Assembly (NCBI RefSeq): GCF_015482765.1
Contig: NZ_JADMLB010000071.1
Span: 62,001-126,000, forward strand
Source: Halodesulfovibrio sp.
GTDB lineage: Bacteria > Desulfobacterota > Desulfovibrionia > Desulfovibrionales > Desulfovibrionaceae
DNA: 64,000 nucleotides
Reading direction: 5' to 3'
Part shown: piece after piece, positions 28,309-37,740 of the stretch
Numbering within the stretch: position 1 is the stretch's first letter
Layout of the letters: each line of letters opens with the position of its first letter
Made by a program: the position numbers and the translations under genes
The notes under the pieces: generated by a model
Seen by the model: the letters and a program-made list of their open reading frames with translations, nothing else
What the model was told of the DNA's origin: nothing
Database searches by the model: none

Positions 28309-29622
28309 GTGGCGCTCAGTGGTGTTGATAATCTGGCGAAACAGCCAGAACTGAAAAAGAAATTGTTGTGGACCTTCTTCTTACTCGCTGTATACCGTAT
28401 CGGTATTCATGTACCTGTTCCAGGTGTTGACACGGCAGCGTTGTCTGATTTCTTTGCCAGCGTTCAAAACACCCTGTTCGGCCTGTTTGACATGTTTTCC
28501 GGGGGCGGACTTCGAAATCTGTCGATTTTCGCCCTCGGCATCATGCCCTATATTTCTGCCTCTATTATCGTGCAGCTTTTGCAGGTAGTTTCACCTGATC
28601 TTAAGCGTATGGCAAAAGAGGAGGGGGCTTCTGGTCGCCAGAAGATTACCCAGTACACTCGATATGGTACTGTTCTCATTACTATTATCCAGGGTCTGGG
28701 TATTGCTGTTGGTCTGGAAAGTATGACCAGTCCAATTGGCGCACCAGTTGTACTTACAGCCGGATGGGCTTTCCGACTCACCACTATCATCACGCTTACC
28801 GCAGGTACCGTTTTGATTATGTGGATTGGCGAGCAAATTACTGAAAAAGGTGTTGGGAACGGAATTTCCTTAATCATCTTTGCCGGTATTATTGCTGGTC
28901 TTCCGGGTGCCCTGCTTAGATCCTTTAACCTCGTTGGCGCGGGTGAACTCAGCATTTTTGTTGGTATTCTCATCCTTGCCATCATGGCTGCCGTACTGGC
29001 ATTTATTGTCTTCATGGAGCGTGGTCAGCGCCGTATCCCTATTCATTATGCTAAGCGTCAAATGGGTAGGAAAATGGTCGGCGGTCAGACAACACACCTT
29101 CCACTGCGAATTAACACAGCTGGTGTTATTCCTCCAATTTTTGCTTCTTCACTGCTTATGTTCCCGGCTACAATCGGTACATTCGCACCTGATGTAGAAT
29201 GGATTCAGCAGTTCTCAGCATGGTTCGCTCCGCAGACAATTATATATAACATCATTTTCATCGCTCTCATTCTGTTCTTCTGTTTCTTCTACACAGCAAT
29301 TGTTTTCGATCCAAAAGACATTGCTGAAAACTTGAAGAATTCAGGTGGATTTATTCCCGGTATTCGTCCGGGTGTAAAAACAAAAGAATACATTGATAAG
29401 GTTCTTTCCAGAATCACTCTCTGGGGTGCCTTTTACATCGCAGCTATCTGTGTTCTTCCGATGCTTCTCATTGCAAAACTCAACGTACCGTTCTACTTTG
29501 GTGGAACAAGTCTTCTGATTATCGTTGGGGTAGCAATGGACTTCATGTCACAGGTAGAGTCTCACATGATCTCTCGCCAATATGAAGGGCTTATGAGTAA
29601 GTCCAAAAAAGGTAGAAAGTAG
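28309..29622 (+). CDS. secY: Preprotein translocase subunit SecY
   Basis: A 437-residue channel protein with ten membrane helices; PFFDMFSGG-like plug region (FGLFDMFSGGGLRNLSIFALG) and GQTTHLPLRINTAGVIPPIF are family hallmarks. GTG start. Forms the SecYEG pore in the cytoplasmic membrane. In this genome, as in E. coli, it closes the spc part, but here map and rpmJ follow rather than adk and infA. Confidence 0.98.
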   Translation: MALSGVDNLAKQPELKKKLLWTFFLLAVYRIGIHVPVPGVDTAALSDFFASVQNTLFGLFDMFSGGGLRNLSIFALGIMPYISASIIVQLLQVVSPDLKRMAKEEGASGRQKITQYTRYGTVLITIIQGLGIAVGLESMTSPIGAPVVLTAGWAFRLTTIITLTAGTVLIMWIGEQITEKGVGNGISLIIFAGIIAGLPGALLRSFNLVGAGELSIFVGILILAIMAAVLAFIVFMERGQRRIPIHYAKRQMGRKMVGGQTTHLPLRINTAGVIPPIFASSLLMFPATIGTFAPDVEWIQQFSAWFAPQTIIYNIIFIALILFFCFFYTAIVFDPKDIAENLKNSGGFIPGIRPGVKTKEYIDKVLSRITLWGAFYIAAICVLPMLLIAKLNVPFYFGGTSLLIIVGVAMDFMSQVESHMISRQYEGLMSKSKKGRK

Positions 29623-29624
29623 AA

Positions 29625-30392
29625 GTGAAAAAATACCGCGGTGTTTTTTTAAAAAATGAGAAAGAAATTGGCCTCCTTCGGGAGGCCAATCGAATTGGTG
29701 CTATCATTCTTGACGTCCTGGGTGAACATGTTCGCCCAGGCGTTAAGACTATCTTTTTCCATGAACTGACAATGAACTTGTGCAAACAGTTCAATGTTAA
29801 GCCAGCATTTCTTGGTCTCTATGGTTTCCCATATTCTTTATGTTGCTCCGTTAACGAAGAAATCGTTCACGGTTTCCCATCTGATCGGGAGCTTAAAGAG
29901 GGCGACATCGTTTCTTTTGATGTTGGTGTACTCTACGAAGGTTTTTATGGTGACAACGCCAGGACTTTTGCGGTAGGTACTGTTTCGGAAAAAGCACAAA
30001 AGCTTATCGATGTAACTCGTGAATCTCTCATGAAGGGCATCGAGCAAGCACGTCCTGGAAATAATCTTAATGATGTTTCCAGAGCAGTTCAGGAACATGC
30101 TGAATCTCATGGATTCGGTATCGTCCGTCGATTTGTGGGGCATGGTGTTGGCCGTAAGCTTCACGAAAAACCGGAAGTCCCGAACTTTGTTCCGCAGGGT
30201 AATGCGGGACTCCCACTGAAAGCAGGAATGGTTATTGCCATTGAGCCAATGGTTACTGAAGGTTCATATGAAGTTGATATTCTCGACGACAAATGGACTG
30301 CTGTAACTAAGGACAGAAAGCTTTCTGCTCATTTTGAGCATTCTATTGCTATTACATCAGGCGGCCCAGTTATTCTGAGTTTGTCTGATTAA
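29625..30392 (+). CDS. map: Methionine aminopeptidase, type I
   Basis: A 255-residue metallopeptidase that removes the initiator methionine. The metal ligands are visible: Asp in SFDVGVLYEGFYGDNAR (two Asp), His in GHGVGRKLHE, Glu in AIEPMVTEG and Glu in FEHSIAIT. GTG start two bases after the secY stop. The type I form is expected in bacteria. Confidence 0.96.
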   Translation: MKKYRGVFLKNEKEIGLLREANRIGAIILDVLGEHVRPGVKTIFFHELTMNLCKQFNVKPAFLGLYGFPYSLCCSVNEEIVHGFPSDRELKEGDIVSFDVGVLYEGFYGDNARTFAVGTVSEKAQKLIDVTRESLMKGIEQARPGNNLNDVSRAVQEHAESHGFGIVRRFVGHGVGRKLHEKPEVPNFVPQGNAGLPLKAGMVIAIEPMVTEGSYEVDILDDKWTAVTKDRKLSAHFEHSIAITSGGPVILSLSD

Positions 30393-30513
30393 TTGAGTCA
30401 ATACTTGTTATTTGTGTTGACTACTTGTGGAACTTGGTGTTACTGACCTCAGTTCTGGGCTTGTTAAAGCTCAGTTTTTGTTGTGTCAGAAGATCCAGAC
30501 TATGGAGTCAAAG

Positions 30514-30627
30514 ATGAAAGTCAGGCCTTCAGTTAAGAAAATGTGCTCTAAGTGCAAGGTTATCCGGCGCAAGGGCATCCTGAGAGTCATTTGCGAAAAT
30601 CCCCGACATAAACAGCGTCAGGGCTAA
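30514..30627 (+). CDS. rpmJ: 50S ribosomal protein L36
   Basis: A 37-residue protein, [19 protein letters not shown] and on to NPRHKQRQG. It has the zinc ligands CSKC, Cys27 and His32 of the zinc-containing form. The ATG at 30514 has GGAG nine bases upstream; a longer frame from 30427 is not likely to be used. The 121-base gap after map may hold an internal promoter (TTGACT at 30417 with TACTGA at 30441, 18-base spacing). Confidence 0.96.
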   Translation: MKVRPSVKKMCSKCKVIRRKGILRVICENPRHKQRQG

Positions 30628-30645
30628 GCATACCAGGAGTAAATT

Positions 30646-31017
30646 GTGGCTCGAATTGCAGGTGTAGATCTCCCAAGAGGCAAGCGCGCTGATATCGCTC
30701 TTACCTACATCTTCGGCATTGGTCGTTATACAGCTCTCCAGATCCTCGACACCGTAGGTGTTGACTGGACACGCAACATTGACGACGTGACTGCTGAAGA
30801 AGTTAACGAGATCCGTAAAGTTATTGAGCAGGACTACAAGGTAGAGGGCGACCTCCGCCGCGAAGTTTCTTCCAACATCAAACGTCTTATGGACTCCGGT
30901 TGTTACCGTGGTCTGCGTCACCGTCGCGGTCTTCCTGTGAGCGGTCAGCGTACTAAGACCAACGCACGTACCCGTAAAGGTCCACGTCGCGCTGTTGTTG
31001 GTAAGAAGAAGAAGTAA
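30646..31017 (+). CDS. rpsM: 30S ribosomal protein S13
   Basis: 123 residues, starting [20 protein letters not shown], with the C-terminal [19 protein letters not shown] tail that reaches the P-site tRNA. GTG start with AGGAG six bases upstream. First gene of the alpha part. Confidence 0.98.
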   Translation: MARIAGVDLPRGKRADIALTYIFGIGRYTALQILDTVGVDWTRNIDDVTAEEVNEIRKVIEQDYKVEGDLRREVSSNIKRLMDSGCYRGLRHRRGLPVSGQRTKTNARTRKGPRRAVVGKKKK

Positions 31018-31178
31018 GTCCATCCTCATGTAGGATCAGGCGTGGAATCTCTCCCGAGCTAAGGATGCTTTCATATGATGCAACTCCTTAGACCCGGCGT
31101 ATCACGGCTTAGTCATACTAAGCTCGTATGAGGTTCCCAACCCCATCTATCAATTAATCTAGTTGAGAGAGTATAGTT
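31018..31178 (+). other. Structured spacer between rpsM and rpsK
   Basis: A 161-base gap inside an otherwise tightly packed operon. It holds ATCCT/AGGAT (31022-31035), CTAAGGA (31059-31065) pairing with TCCTTAG (31085-31091), and a perfect GCTTAGT-CAT-ACTAAGC hairpin at 31107-31123. No open frame of note. It resembles an r-protein binding site or mRNA processing site. Confidence 0.5.
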
Positions 31179-31568
31179 ATGGCTAGACCCAAGCGTACGG
31201 GCAAGAAAAAAGAAAGAAAGAATATTCCCGTAGGGATCGCCCATATCCAGGCTACCTTCAACAATACCATTATTACCTTTACCGACACCCGTGGTAACGC
31301 AGTAAGTTGGGCATCCGCAGGCCAGTCCGGCTTTAAAGGTTCCCGTAAGTCTACTCCGTTTGCTGCTCAGGTTGCAGCTGATACTGCAGCTAAAAAAGCA
31401 CAGGAAAACGGAATGCGTACTGTCGGTATCTACGTCAAAGGTCCAGGTACCGGTCGCGAAGCCGCCATGCGTGCTATCAACGCTGCTGGATTCAAGGTTG
31501 CGTTCATTCGTGACGTAACCCCGATCCCTCACAATGGCTGCCGTCCACCTAAGAGACGTCGCGTCTAA
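31179..31568 (+). CDS. rpsK: 30S ribosomal protein S11
   Basis: 129 residues with [19 protein letters not shown] and the C-terminal [16 protein letters not shown], typical S11 of the 30S platform. Located after the structured spacer. Confidence 0.98.
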   Translation: MARPKRTGKKKERKNIPVGIAHIQATFNNTIITFTDTRGNAVSWASAGQSGFKGSRKSTPFAAQVAADTAAKKAQENGMRTVGIYVKGPGTGREAAMRAINAAGFKVAFIRDVTPIPHNGCRPPKRRRV

Positions 31569-31585
31569 TACAAGAGGAGATTGTT

Positions 31586-32212
31586 TTGGCTAAATATAAT
31601 GGTGCTAAGTGTCGCATTTGTCGACGCGAAGGTTCAAAGTTATTCCTGAAAGGCGATCGCTGTTACACTGATAAATGCGCATTTGACCGTCGTCCATACG
31701 CACCTGGACAGGCTGGTCGTGCTCGCAAGAAAGTAAGCGATTACGCAGTTATGCTGCGCGAAAAGCAGAAAGTTCGTCGTATGTACGGCATTCTCGAAAA
31801 GCAGTTCCGCAGCTACTTTAAAAAGGCTGACATGCAGAAAGGCGTTACTGGTGAAAACCTCCTCGCTCTTCTCGAACGTCGCCTTGATAACGTGGTATAC
31901 CGTCTGGGCTACGCTAACTCACGTCAGCAGGCTCGTCAGATGGTTCGTCACGGCGTATTTACACTCAACAACCGTCAGGCAAACATTCCTTCTATGCAGG
32001 TGAAAGTTGGCGACGAGATCGTTGTTGTAGAAAAACATCGTAAAGATCCAGTTCTGGCGGAAGCTCAGGAAGTTATCGCTCGTCGCGGTTGTCCAAATTG
32101 GCTGGAAGTTGACGCCCCTAACTTCAAGGGTTCCGTTAAGGCTCTGCCTCAGCGCGAAGACATTCAGTTCCCAATCAACGAACAGCTGATTGTCGAGCTC
32201 TACTCCAAATAA
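31586..32212 (+). CDS. rpsD: 30S ribosomal protein S4
   Basis: 208 residues. TTG start with GAGGAG upstream. The N-terminus has [18 protein letters not shown], a zinc-type S4 with four cysteines, followed by the S4 RNA-binding domain ([18 protein letters not shown]). In E. coli S4 represses the alpha operon by binding a leader pseudoknot. Confidence 0.97.
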   Translation: MAKYNGAKCRICRREGSKLFLKGDRCYTDKCAFDRRPYAPGQAGRARKKVSDYAVMLREKQKVRRMYGILEKQFRSYFKKADMQKGVTGENLLALLERRLDNVVYRLGYANSRQQARQMVRHGVFTLNNRQANIPSMQVKVGDEIVVVEKHRKDPVLAEAQEVIARRGCPNWLEVDAPNFKGSVKALPQREDIQFPINEQLIVELYSK

Positions 32213-32225
32213 GCGGGTTTAAAGC

Positions 32226-33269
32226 ATGCTCATCAAACAAGGCGACAGAACTATTAATACTCGCAACTGGTCTGAGTTGGTTAAACCGGACACCATTGCG
32301 CGTATCGGCGAAGGCAACACCCAGTACGGTAAGTTTGTATGCGAACCTCTCGAACGCGGATACGGCAATACCATTGGCAACTCGTTGCGTCGTGTATTGC
32401 TCGCATCCCTTCAGGGCGCTGCCGCTGTTGCAGTGAAAATGTCCGGCGTACATCATGAGTTCACTACCATTGAGGGTGTACTTGAAGATGTTACCGACAT
32501 TGTACTGAACCTTAAGTCAGTACGTTTTGCTATGGATACGGAAGAGCCTCAACGTATTGAGTTCACCGTGAACAAGCAGGGCGCTGTAACTGCCGAAGCC
32601 ATTCAGGGCAACCAGCACGTGATGGTTCTTAATCCGGATCAGCCGTTGTTCACTCTGACCGAGGACAAAGAAGTAACTTTCGAACTCGAAATCAGAATGG
32701 GTAAAGGCTACGTGCCAGCTGACATGCATGAAGGACTTAGCGATGAGATTGGTCTTATCAAGCTTGACGCAAGTTTTTCTCCAGTTCGCAAGGTAGCCTA
32801 TACTGTTGAGCAGGCCCGTGTCGGCCAGATGACCAACTATGACAAGCTCATCCTCGAGGTTTGGACTGATGGTTCAGTTTCACCTGAGGATGCCATTGCC
32901 TACAGTGCGAAGATCATTAAAGAACAGATCTCTGTATTCATTAACTTCGACGAACGTATCTCTGAAGAAGAAAACGAACAGGCTTCTGCTGACAGCGGCC
33001 TGAACGAAAACCTCTTCAAAGGCATTGACGAGCTCGAACTTTCCGTTCGTGCTACTAACTGCCTCAAGAGTGCAAACGTTGCTTTAGTTGGTGAACTTGT
33101 ACAGCGCACTGAATCTGAAATGCTCAAAACCAAGAACTTTGGCCGTAAGTCTCTTGACGAAATTCGTCGAGTACTGGGCGAAATGGAACTTGATTTTGGC
33201 ATGCAGGTTGATGGCTTTGAGAAGAAATACCAGGATTGGTTGAAGAGGAAGCAGCAAAATGAGGCATAG
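32226..33269 (+). CDS. rpoA: DNA-directed RNA polymerase subunit alpha
   Basis: 347 residues: N-terminal dimerisation domain ([21 protein letters not shown]) and a C-terminal DNA- and activator-binding domain ([20 protein letters not shown]) joined by an acidic linker. The last 11 bases overlap rplQ. Confidence 0.98.
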   Translation: MLIKQGDRTINTRNWSELVKPDTIARIGEGNTQYGKFVCEPLERGYGNTIGNSLRRVLLASLQGAAAVAVKMSGVHHEFTTIEGVLEDVTDIVLNLKSVRFAMDTEEPQRIEFTVNKQGAVTAEAIQGNQHVMVLNPDQPLFTLTEDKEVTFELEIRMGKGYVPADMHEGLSDEIGLIKLDASFSPVRKVAYTVEQARVGQMTNYDKLILEVWTDGSVSPEDAIAYSAKIIKEQISVFINFDERISEEENEQASADSGLNENLFKGIDELELSVRATNCLKSANVALVGELVQRTESEMLKTKNFGRKSLDEIRRVLGEMELDFGMQVDGFEKKYQDWLKRKQQNEA

Positions 33270-33714
33270 AAAATCTGGAAAGAAATTCAGCAGAACCCCT
33301 GCACATCGCAAGGCTATGTTCCGTAACATGGCAACGGCTCTGTTGACTCATTACTCCCTTCGCACCACCGTGGTTAAAGCTAAAAGCCTGCGTGGCGTTG
33401 TTGAGCCCCTGATTACTCTTGCTAAACGCAACGATCTTCATGCTCGCCGTCAGGCTTACAAAGTTCTTGGTTCTCACCAGCTCGTTAAGGTTCTGTTCGA
33501 TGAAATCGGACCGCTTTTCGAAGGTGTACCAGGCGGCTACACACGTGTTATCAAGCTCTCTACTCCACGTAAGGGCGATAACGCACCTATGGCTGTTATT
33601 GAACTTATCCGCAAGCCCGGTGCAGAAGAATCTGAATCCGCAGCTCCTATGAGCAAGGAACAGAAAGACGAAGCAGTTAAGCAGGCTGTTGAAGCTGCTA
33701 CCGCAGCTGAATAA
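33259..33714 (+). CDS. rplQ: 50S ribosomal protein L17
   Basis: 151 residues starting [19 protein letters not shown], the standard L17 N-terminus. The C-terminal 35 residues are an acidic/Ala-rich extension ([19 protein letters not shown]) longer than the minimal L17. The ATG lies inside the rpoA end. Last gene of the superoperon. Confidence 0.97.
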   Translation: MRHRKSGKKFSRTPAHRKAMFRNMATALLTHYSLRTTVVKAKSLRGVVEPLITLAKRNDLHARRQAYKVLGSHQLVKVLFDEIGPLFEGVPGGYTRVIKLSTPRKGDNAPMAVIELIRKPGAEESESAAPMSKEQKDEAVKQAVEAATAAE

Positions 33715-33745
33715 TCAGCGCGAACTGAATCGTACTATGCATATT

Positions 33746-33776
33746 AAGGCCGTTGCTTTTGCAACGGCCTTTTTTT
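33746..33776 (+). terminator. Terminator of the S10-spc-alpha superoperon
   Basis: AAGGCCGTTGC pairs with GCAACGGCCTT around a four-base loop and is followed by a T7 run. It closes the 14-kb ribosomal transcript 32 bases after rplQ. Confidence 0.93.
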
Positions 33777-33818
33777 GTGTCTGTTGCAGTATTTTGTTTT
33801 TCGATGTATTCAATAGAA

Positions 33819-34745
33819 ATGATTGATTACAGAAAGTTAGAAGCGTTTTGTAAGGTCTATGAGTTACAGAGTTTTTCCCGTGCAGGAAAAGATCTTTTCT
33901 TATCACAACCTACAATAAGCGCACATGTTTCAGCTCTTGAGTCTGAGTTAAACGTCCCGCTTCTTGATCGTATGGGACGTATTGTTTTGCCCACAGAAGC
34001 GGGCACTATTCTGTATAAATATGCAAAAAAGGCTTTTGCATCGATTGATGCCGCCAAGGCTGAGATAGCTCAGTTGCATGATGAGATTGCAGGCGAAATA
34101 GTCATTGGTGGGAGTACTATTCCTGCGCATTATTTATTGCCCCGTGTTATGGCTAAATATATGCTCAAGAACACCAATGTGGATGTTTCACTTAAGGTTG
34201 CAGATTCTGAAGCCGTTATTCAAATGCTTTCAGAAGGGAATCTTTCAGTCGGTGTTGTTGGAGCCTATGAAAACGATCCTGAATTGACATTTATTCCGAT
34301 TGTAGATGATGAGCTTGTTGTAATTGCTTCACCCGAATATGCATCACCAAACCAGCCATTGTCGGCTGAGTCTTTAGAAGATCATAGCTGGGTTATGCGA
34401 GAACGTGGTTCTGGAACACGAAAGGCTTTCGCGAATGCACTTGCGGAACATAATGTTGATATTCGGGCGTTGCCTTCTGTTGTTCAGGTAGAGTCTACGA
34501 ATGCCGTCATCCAGTTTGTCAAAGCAGGAATGGGGCTTTCAATTACATCGCGACTTGCTGTTTTGGCAGAAGTGGAACGTGGCGATCTTGTAATTCTTCC
34601 AGTTTCAAATATGAAACTTAAACGACAATTCTTTTGTGTATATCATAACCGTCGTCACTATTTTCCGGCGATTCATAGTTTTATTCAATTCTTAAAGGAC
34701 GAAACCCGCGCTATGCGGGGAGAAGCAGGTATAGGTAATGACTAA
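33819..34745 (+). CDS. LysR-family regulator adjoining selD (selenium-metabolism type)
   Basis: About 308 residues. The N-terminal winged helix-turn-helix (LEAFCKVYELQSFSRAGKDLF, then LSQPTISAHVSALE) is followed by a LysR substrate-binding domain. The start is placed at MIDYRKLEAF (33819), since a longer frame begins inside the rplQ terminator; ATG 33804 is a second choice. The stop overlaps the selD start by eight bases, so the pair is coupled. A LysR subfamily is known beside selenium-metabolism genes; the pairing supports that assignment here. The effector is unknown. Confidence 0.82.
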   Translation: MIDYRKLEAFCKVYELQSFSRAGKDLFLSQPTISAHVSALESELNVPLLDRMGRIVLPTEAGTILYKYAKKAFASIDAAKAEIAQLHDEIAGEIVIGGSTIPAHYLLPRVMAKYMLKNTNVDVSLKVADSEAVIQMLSEGNLSVGVVGAYENDPELTFIPIVDDELVVIASPEYASPNQPLSAESLEDHSWVMRERGSGTRKAFANALAEHNVDIRALPSVVQVESTNAVIQFVKAGMGLSITSRLAVLAEVERGDLVILPVSNMKLKRQFFCVYHNRRHYFPAIHSFIQFLKDETRAMRGEAGIGND

Positions 34746-35799
34746 GCCAACTGTAAAGATGGTGGATACTGTTAAAGCTGCCGGTTGAGCAGCTAAAATT
34801 GCTCCAGGGGACCTGGAGGAGATTTTGCAGTCTTTGCCCCGTAATGCTGAAAGTGAGCAGGGCAGAGTGCTCACCGGAACTACGAATAATGAGGATGCAG
34901 CAATTTTGTCTTTCCCAGCGGGAAAGGCCATCGTGCAGACTCTTGATTTCTTTACACCAATAGTTAATGACCCATATCGATTTGGTCAGATAGCTGCTGC
35001 GAACTCCTTATCAGATGTTTACGCGATGGGGGGGACTCCATGGTGTGCTATGAATATCGTTTGTTTTCCAGTGAAAAGTATGTCGAAGGATATGCTGAGT
35101 GAAATTATTCGCGGGGGATACGATAAAATTGTTGAATCAGGTGCTGTACTGGCGGGCGGTCATAGCGTAGAAGATGCAGAAATCAAATACGGACTTTCTG
35201 TAACAGGCTATGTTGAGCCGGATGCGTATACATCTAATGCGGGACTCGCTGCGGGTGATGTGCTGATTTTGACCAAACCAGTAGGTACCGGTGTCTTGGC
35301 AACGGGCGTTAAAGCCAGTTGGGATGGTTGCGATGAGATGGAAGAGCAACTTTACCAATGGGCTGCCAAGCTGAATAACATTGGTGGCGAATTAATTCGG
35401 GAAATGGGTCTGAAAGCAGCGACCGATGTTACCGGATTTGGGCTAGGCGGCCATGTCTTAGAGATGGCTCAGGCATCAAAAGCACTGGTTGCTATTGACT
35501 CCAAGGCCGTTCCCGTGCTTGATAAGGCGCTTGAGTTGGCAAGTATGGGGTTAGTTCCAGAAGGAAGCCATGCAAATAAGCACCACTGTAAAAATGCAAC
35601 AGAAGTTGCTGAGGGTGTTGACTCTTTGCTGGTTGATCTTATATTTGACGCTCAGACTTCCGGCGGGTTGGTTCTAGCTGTGCCGGAAGCACGTGTCGAT
35701 GAGGCTGTAACCTATCTTTCTGAAAGAGGTGAGATGGCCTCGGTTATAGGCAGTGTGTTAAAAAGTGGTTCAGATTGCGGAACATTACTTATTCGCTAA
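34738..35799 (+). CDS. selD: Selenophosphate synthase, selenocysteine-containing
   Basis: A 353-residue protein if the in-frame TGA at 34786-34788 is read as selenocysteine. The start is ATG 34738, giving MTKPTVKMVDTVKAAG-Sec-AAKIAPGDL. Sec17 lines up with the catalytic Cys17 of E. coli SelD and is followed by the essential lysine. A SECIS-like hairpin lies just after the TGA. SelD makes selenophosphate from selenide and ATP for Sec and selenouridine synthesis. Ordinary gene callers would start at a later codon (34825) and lose the active site. The AIRS-type ATP-binding domain continues to the end without breaks. Confidence 0.95.
34802..34818 (+). promoter_or_regulatory. SECIS-like hairpin in selD mRNA
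   Basis: CTCCAGG (34802-34808) pairs perfectly with CCTGGAG (34812-34818) around GGA. The stem begins 13 bases after the UGA codon, the position where bacterial SECIS elements bind SelB. This supports Sec insertion rather than termination. Confidence 0.75.
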
Positions 35800-35996
35800 A
35801 AAATGTTCTGCATGAGGTTTGTAAGTACCTTCATCTACTTAGAGCTTTTTTTCACAAGAAATGCAAATAAACGCATTTTAATGCTTGAACTCTGTGCGCA
35901 GCAATGGTAAATGTCTGCGCCTTCGACATGTTACCAACCAAGCAAACAAGAACAGACAACTTCTTGTTTCGGTAAATGTCATACATATGAATGAAT

Positions 35997-36081
35997 GCGA
36001 GAGTGGCGGAATTGGTAGACGCACCAGATTTAGGATCTGGCGGTTAATCCCGTGAGAGTTCGAGTCTCTCCTTTCGCACCA
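35997..36081 (+). tRNA. tRNA-Leu(UAG)
   Basis: An 85-base class II tRNA. The acceptor arms GCGAGAG and CTTTCGC pair, the anticodon loop reads TTTAGGA (anticodon TAG), a long variable arm (GGCGGTTAATCCCGT) is present as in leucine tRNAs, the T-arm has GTTCGAGTC, and the CCA end is encoded. It lies between selD and tig. Confidence 0.96.
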
Positions 36082-36162
36082 TATATTTCTATCCGGTACT
36101 TAACAGTGTTGATGGCCGGAGAATTTTTCTAATTTTCCACTGGACAAGAAGGAGCGTGTGCC

Positions 36163-37476
36163 ATGGAATATAAAGTAGAAGATCTGTCTCCGGTTAAGAA
36201 ACAGATTAATATTACTGTTCCTGCGGACGAGGTTAATGCTGCACTTGCTGCAACAATCGCAATGTACCGTACCAACGTAGACCTCAAAGGTTTCCGTAAA
36301 GGTAAAGTACCTTCCAGCGTAATTGAAGGTCGCTTTAAGAAAGAAGTTTACTCTGAAGCAACTCAGGACCTCGTTAACGTACACATCAACGAAGTTATCG
36401 GTGAAGGCGAATTTTCTCCTGTATCCCGTATCGACTTCGATGGTGGCGAGCTCGTTCGTGACGAAGAGTTCACCTACTCAATCTCCTTCGAAGTAATGCC
36501 TGCTTTTGATCTTCCAAACTACGAAGGTATCGAAGTTGAAGAAGAAAAAGTAGTAGTAGACGACAAAGAAGTTGATGAAGTTATCGACCGCATCCGTGGC
36601 AACATGGCTGAAAACGTAGTTATCGCGGAAACCCGCGCTGCTAAAGACGGTGAAATTGCTGTAATCGACTTTGCTGCTTACGAAGATGGTGAGCCTCTTG
36701 AAGGTGTATCCGCTGAAAACTTCCAGATGACTCTTGGTGACAAGCAGGCTCTTGAAGATTTCGAAGCACTCGTAAAAACAATCACTGTTGGTGAGTCCGG
36801 TGAAGGTGAAGTTACCTTCCCTGAAGACTTCATCAACCCTGAGTTCGCAGGCAAAACTGTGACTATGAAAGTGACTGTACACGCTATTCAGGAGAAAAAA
36901 CTCCCTGAACTCGACGACGAACTCGCTAAAAAAGCTGGCGGCTTTGATTCTGTTGAAAAAATGCGTGAAGCTGTTGTAGAATCCTACAAAAGCAGTCGTC
37001 TGCAGCTGAACAAATCTCAGGCTCAGAAAACCATGCTTGATTCCCTCCTGAAAACTGTAGATTTCCCACTTCCGGAAACTATGGTGACTGGTCACGTAGA
37101 CAGCCTTATTCAGGAACGCATCGAACGCCTCGAGCGTCAGGGTAAATCAATTGAATCTCTTGGTAAAACTCCTGAAGAACTCCGTGAAGAAGTTCGTCCA
37201 GAAGCAGAAGAGATTGCAAAAACTCAGGTTTTCCTTATCGCAGTAGCGAAGAAAGAAGGCGTAGAAGTAACTGATCAGGAAGTTGATATGCAGCTTCACC
37301 AGATCGCAATGCGCGCTGGTCAGGAATTCCACGTAGTTAAAGATTACTACTCTAAAAACAACCTTCTCTTCAGCCTTCGTGACCGTCTCCTCGCTGACAA
37401 AGCTATGGACGCAATCTACGAAAAAGCGAACGTTACTGAAGTTGAGCCAAAGAAAGAAGAAGAAAAAGAAGACTAA
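36163..37476 (+). CDS. tig: Trigger factor
   Basis: A 437-residue ribosome-associated chaperone. The N-terminal domain has the ribosome-binding FRKGKVPSSVIEGRF signature, followed by a FKBP-type prolyl isomerase domain (about 150-240) and the C-terminal chaperone arms. The tail is highly acidic. AAGGAG precedes the ATG. It starts the tig-clpP-clpX-lon quality-control cluster but has its own terminator. Confidence 0.97.
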   Translation: MEYKVEDLSPVKKQINITVPADEVNAALAATIAMYRTNVDLKGFRKGKVPSSVIEGRFKKEVYSEATQDLVNVHINEVIGEGEFSPVSRIDFDGGELVRDEEFTYSISFEVMPAFDLPNYEGIEVEEEKVVVDDKEVDEVIDRIRGNMAENVVIAETRAAKDGEIAVIDFAAYEDGEPLEGVSAENFQMTLGDKQALEDFEALVKTITVGESGEGEVTFPEDFINPEFAGKTVTMKVTVHAIQEKKLPELDDELAKKAGGFDSVEKMREAVVESYKSSRLQLNKSQAQKTMLDSLLKTVDFPLPETMVTGHVDSLIQERIERLERQGKSIESLGKTPEELREEVRPEAEEIAKTQVFLIAVAKKEGVEVTDQEVDMQLHQIAMRAGQEFHVVKDYYSKNNLLFSLRDRLLADKAMDAIYEKANVTEVEPKKEEEKED

Positions 37477-37512
37477 GTTCTTTTTTCTCTTTCTTCAGTC
37501 TGGACAATATAA

Positions 37513-37546
37513 GCGGGGCGGCATCTATGCTAGCCCCGTTTTTTTT
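37513..37546 (+). terminator. Terminator after tig
   Basis: GCGGGGC (37513-37519) pairs with GCCCCG (37533-37538), with additional partial pairing inside, and is followed by a T8 run. It separates tig from clpP. Confidence 0.85.
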
Positions 37547-37596
37547 GCTTTATATTGTAAGTTATCACAAATTGAGTCTCTTTGCTCCTTGAGCAG

Positions 37597-37626
37597 TTGG
37601 GTCAACTTCTGCTAGGTTGCTATAAG
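37597..37626 (+). promoter_or_regulatory. Candidate clpP promoter (extended -10)
   Basis: TTGGGT (37597-37602), an 18-base spacer, then TATAAG (37621-37626) preceded by TGC, forming an extended -10. It would give a leader of about 110 bases with small hairpins (GTCC/GGAC and GGTACGTACC). No clear heat-shock sigma-32 box is seen. Confidence 0.5.
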
Positions 37627-37740
37627 TCCGTTTGTTTGGACGGGTGGTACGTACCTGTTATATTTTAGTACGTGCTTTCGCTGCCCTTTCCTTTTCCATA
37701 CCTACAACACATACTTTTTTACCACTGTTAGGAGTGCGTT

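Noticed and set aside
34741-34825. selD as a truncated gene starting at a later codon
   Set aside because: The upstream frame carries the conserved N-terminus with UGA at the catalytic position and a SECIS-like hairpin, so it is read-through, not truncation.
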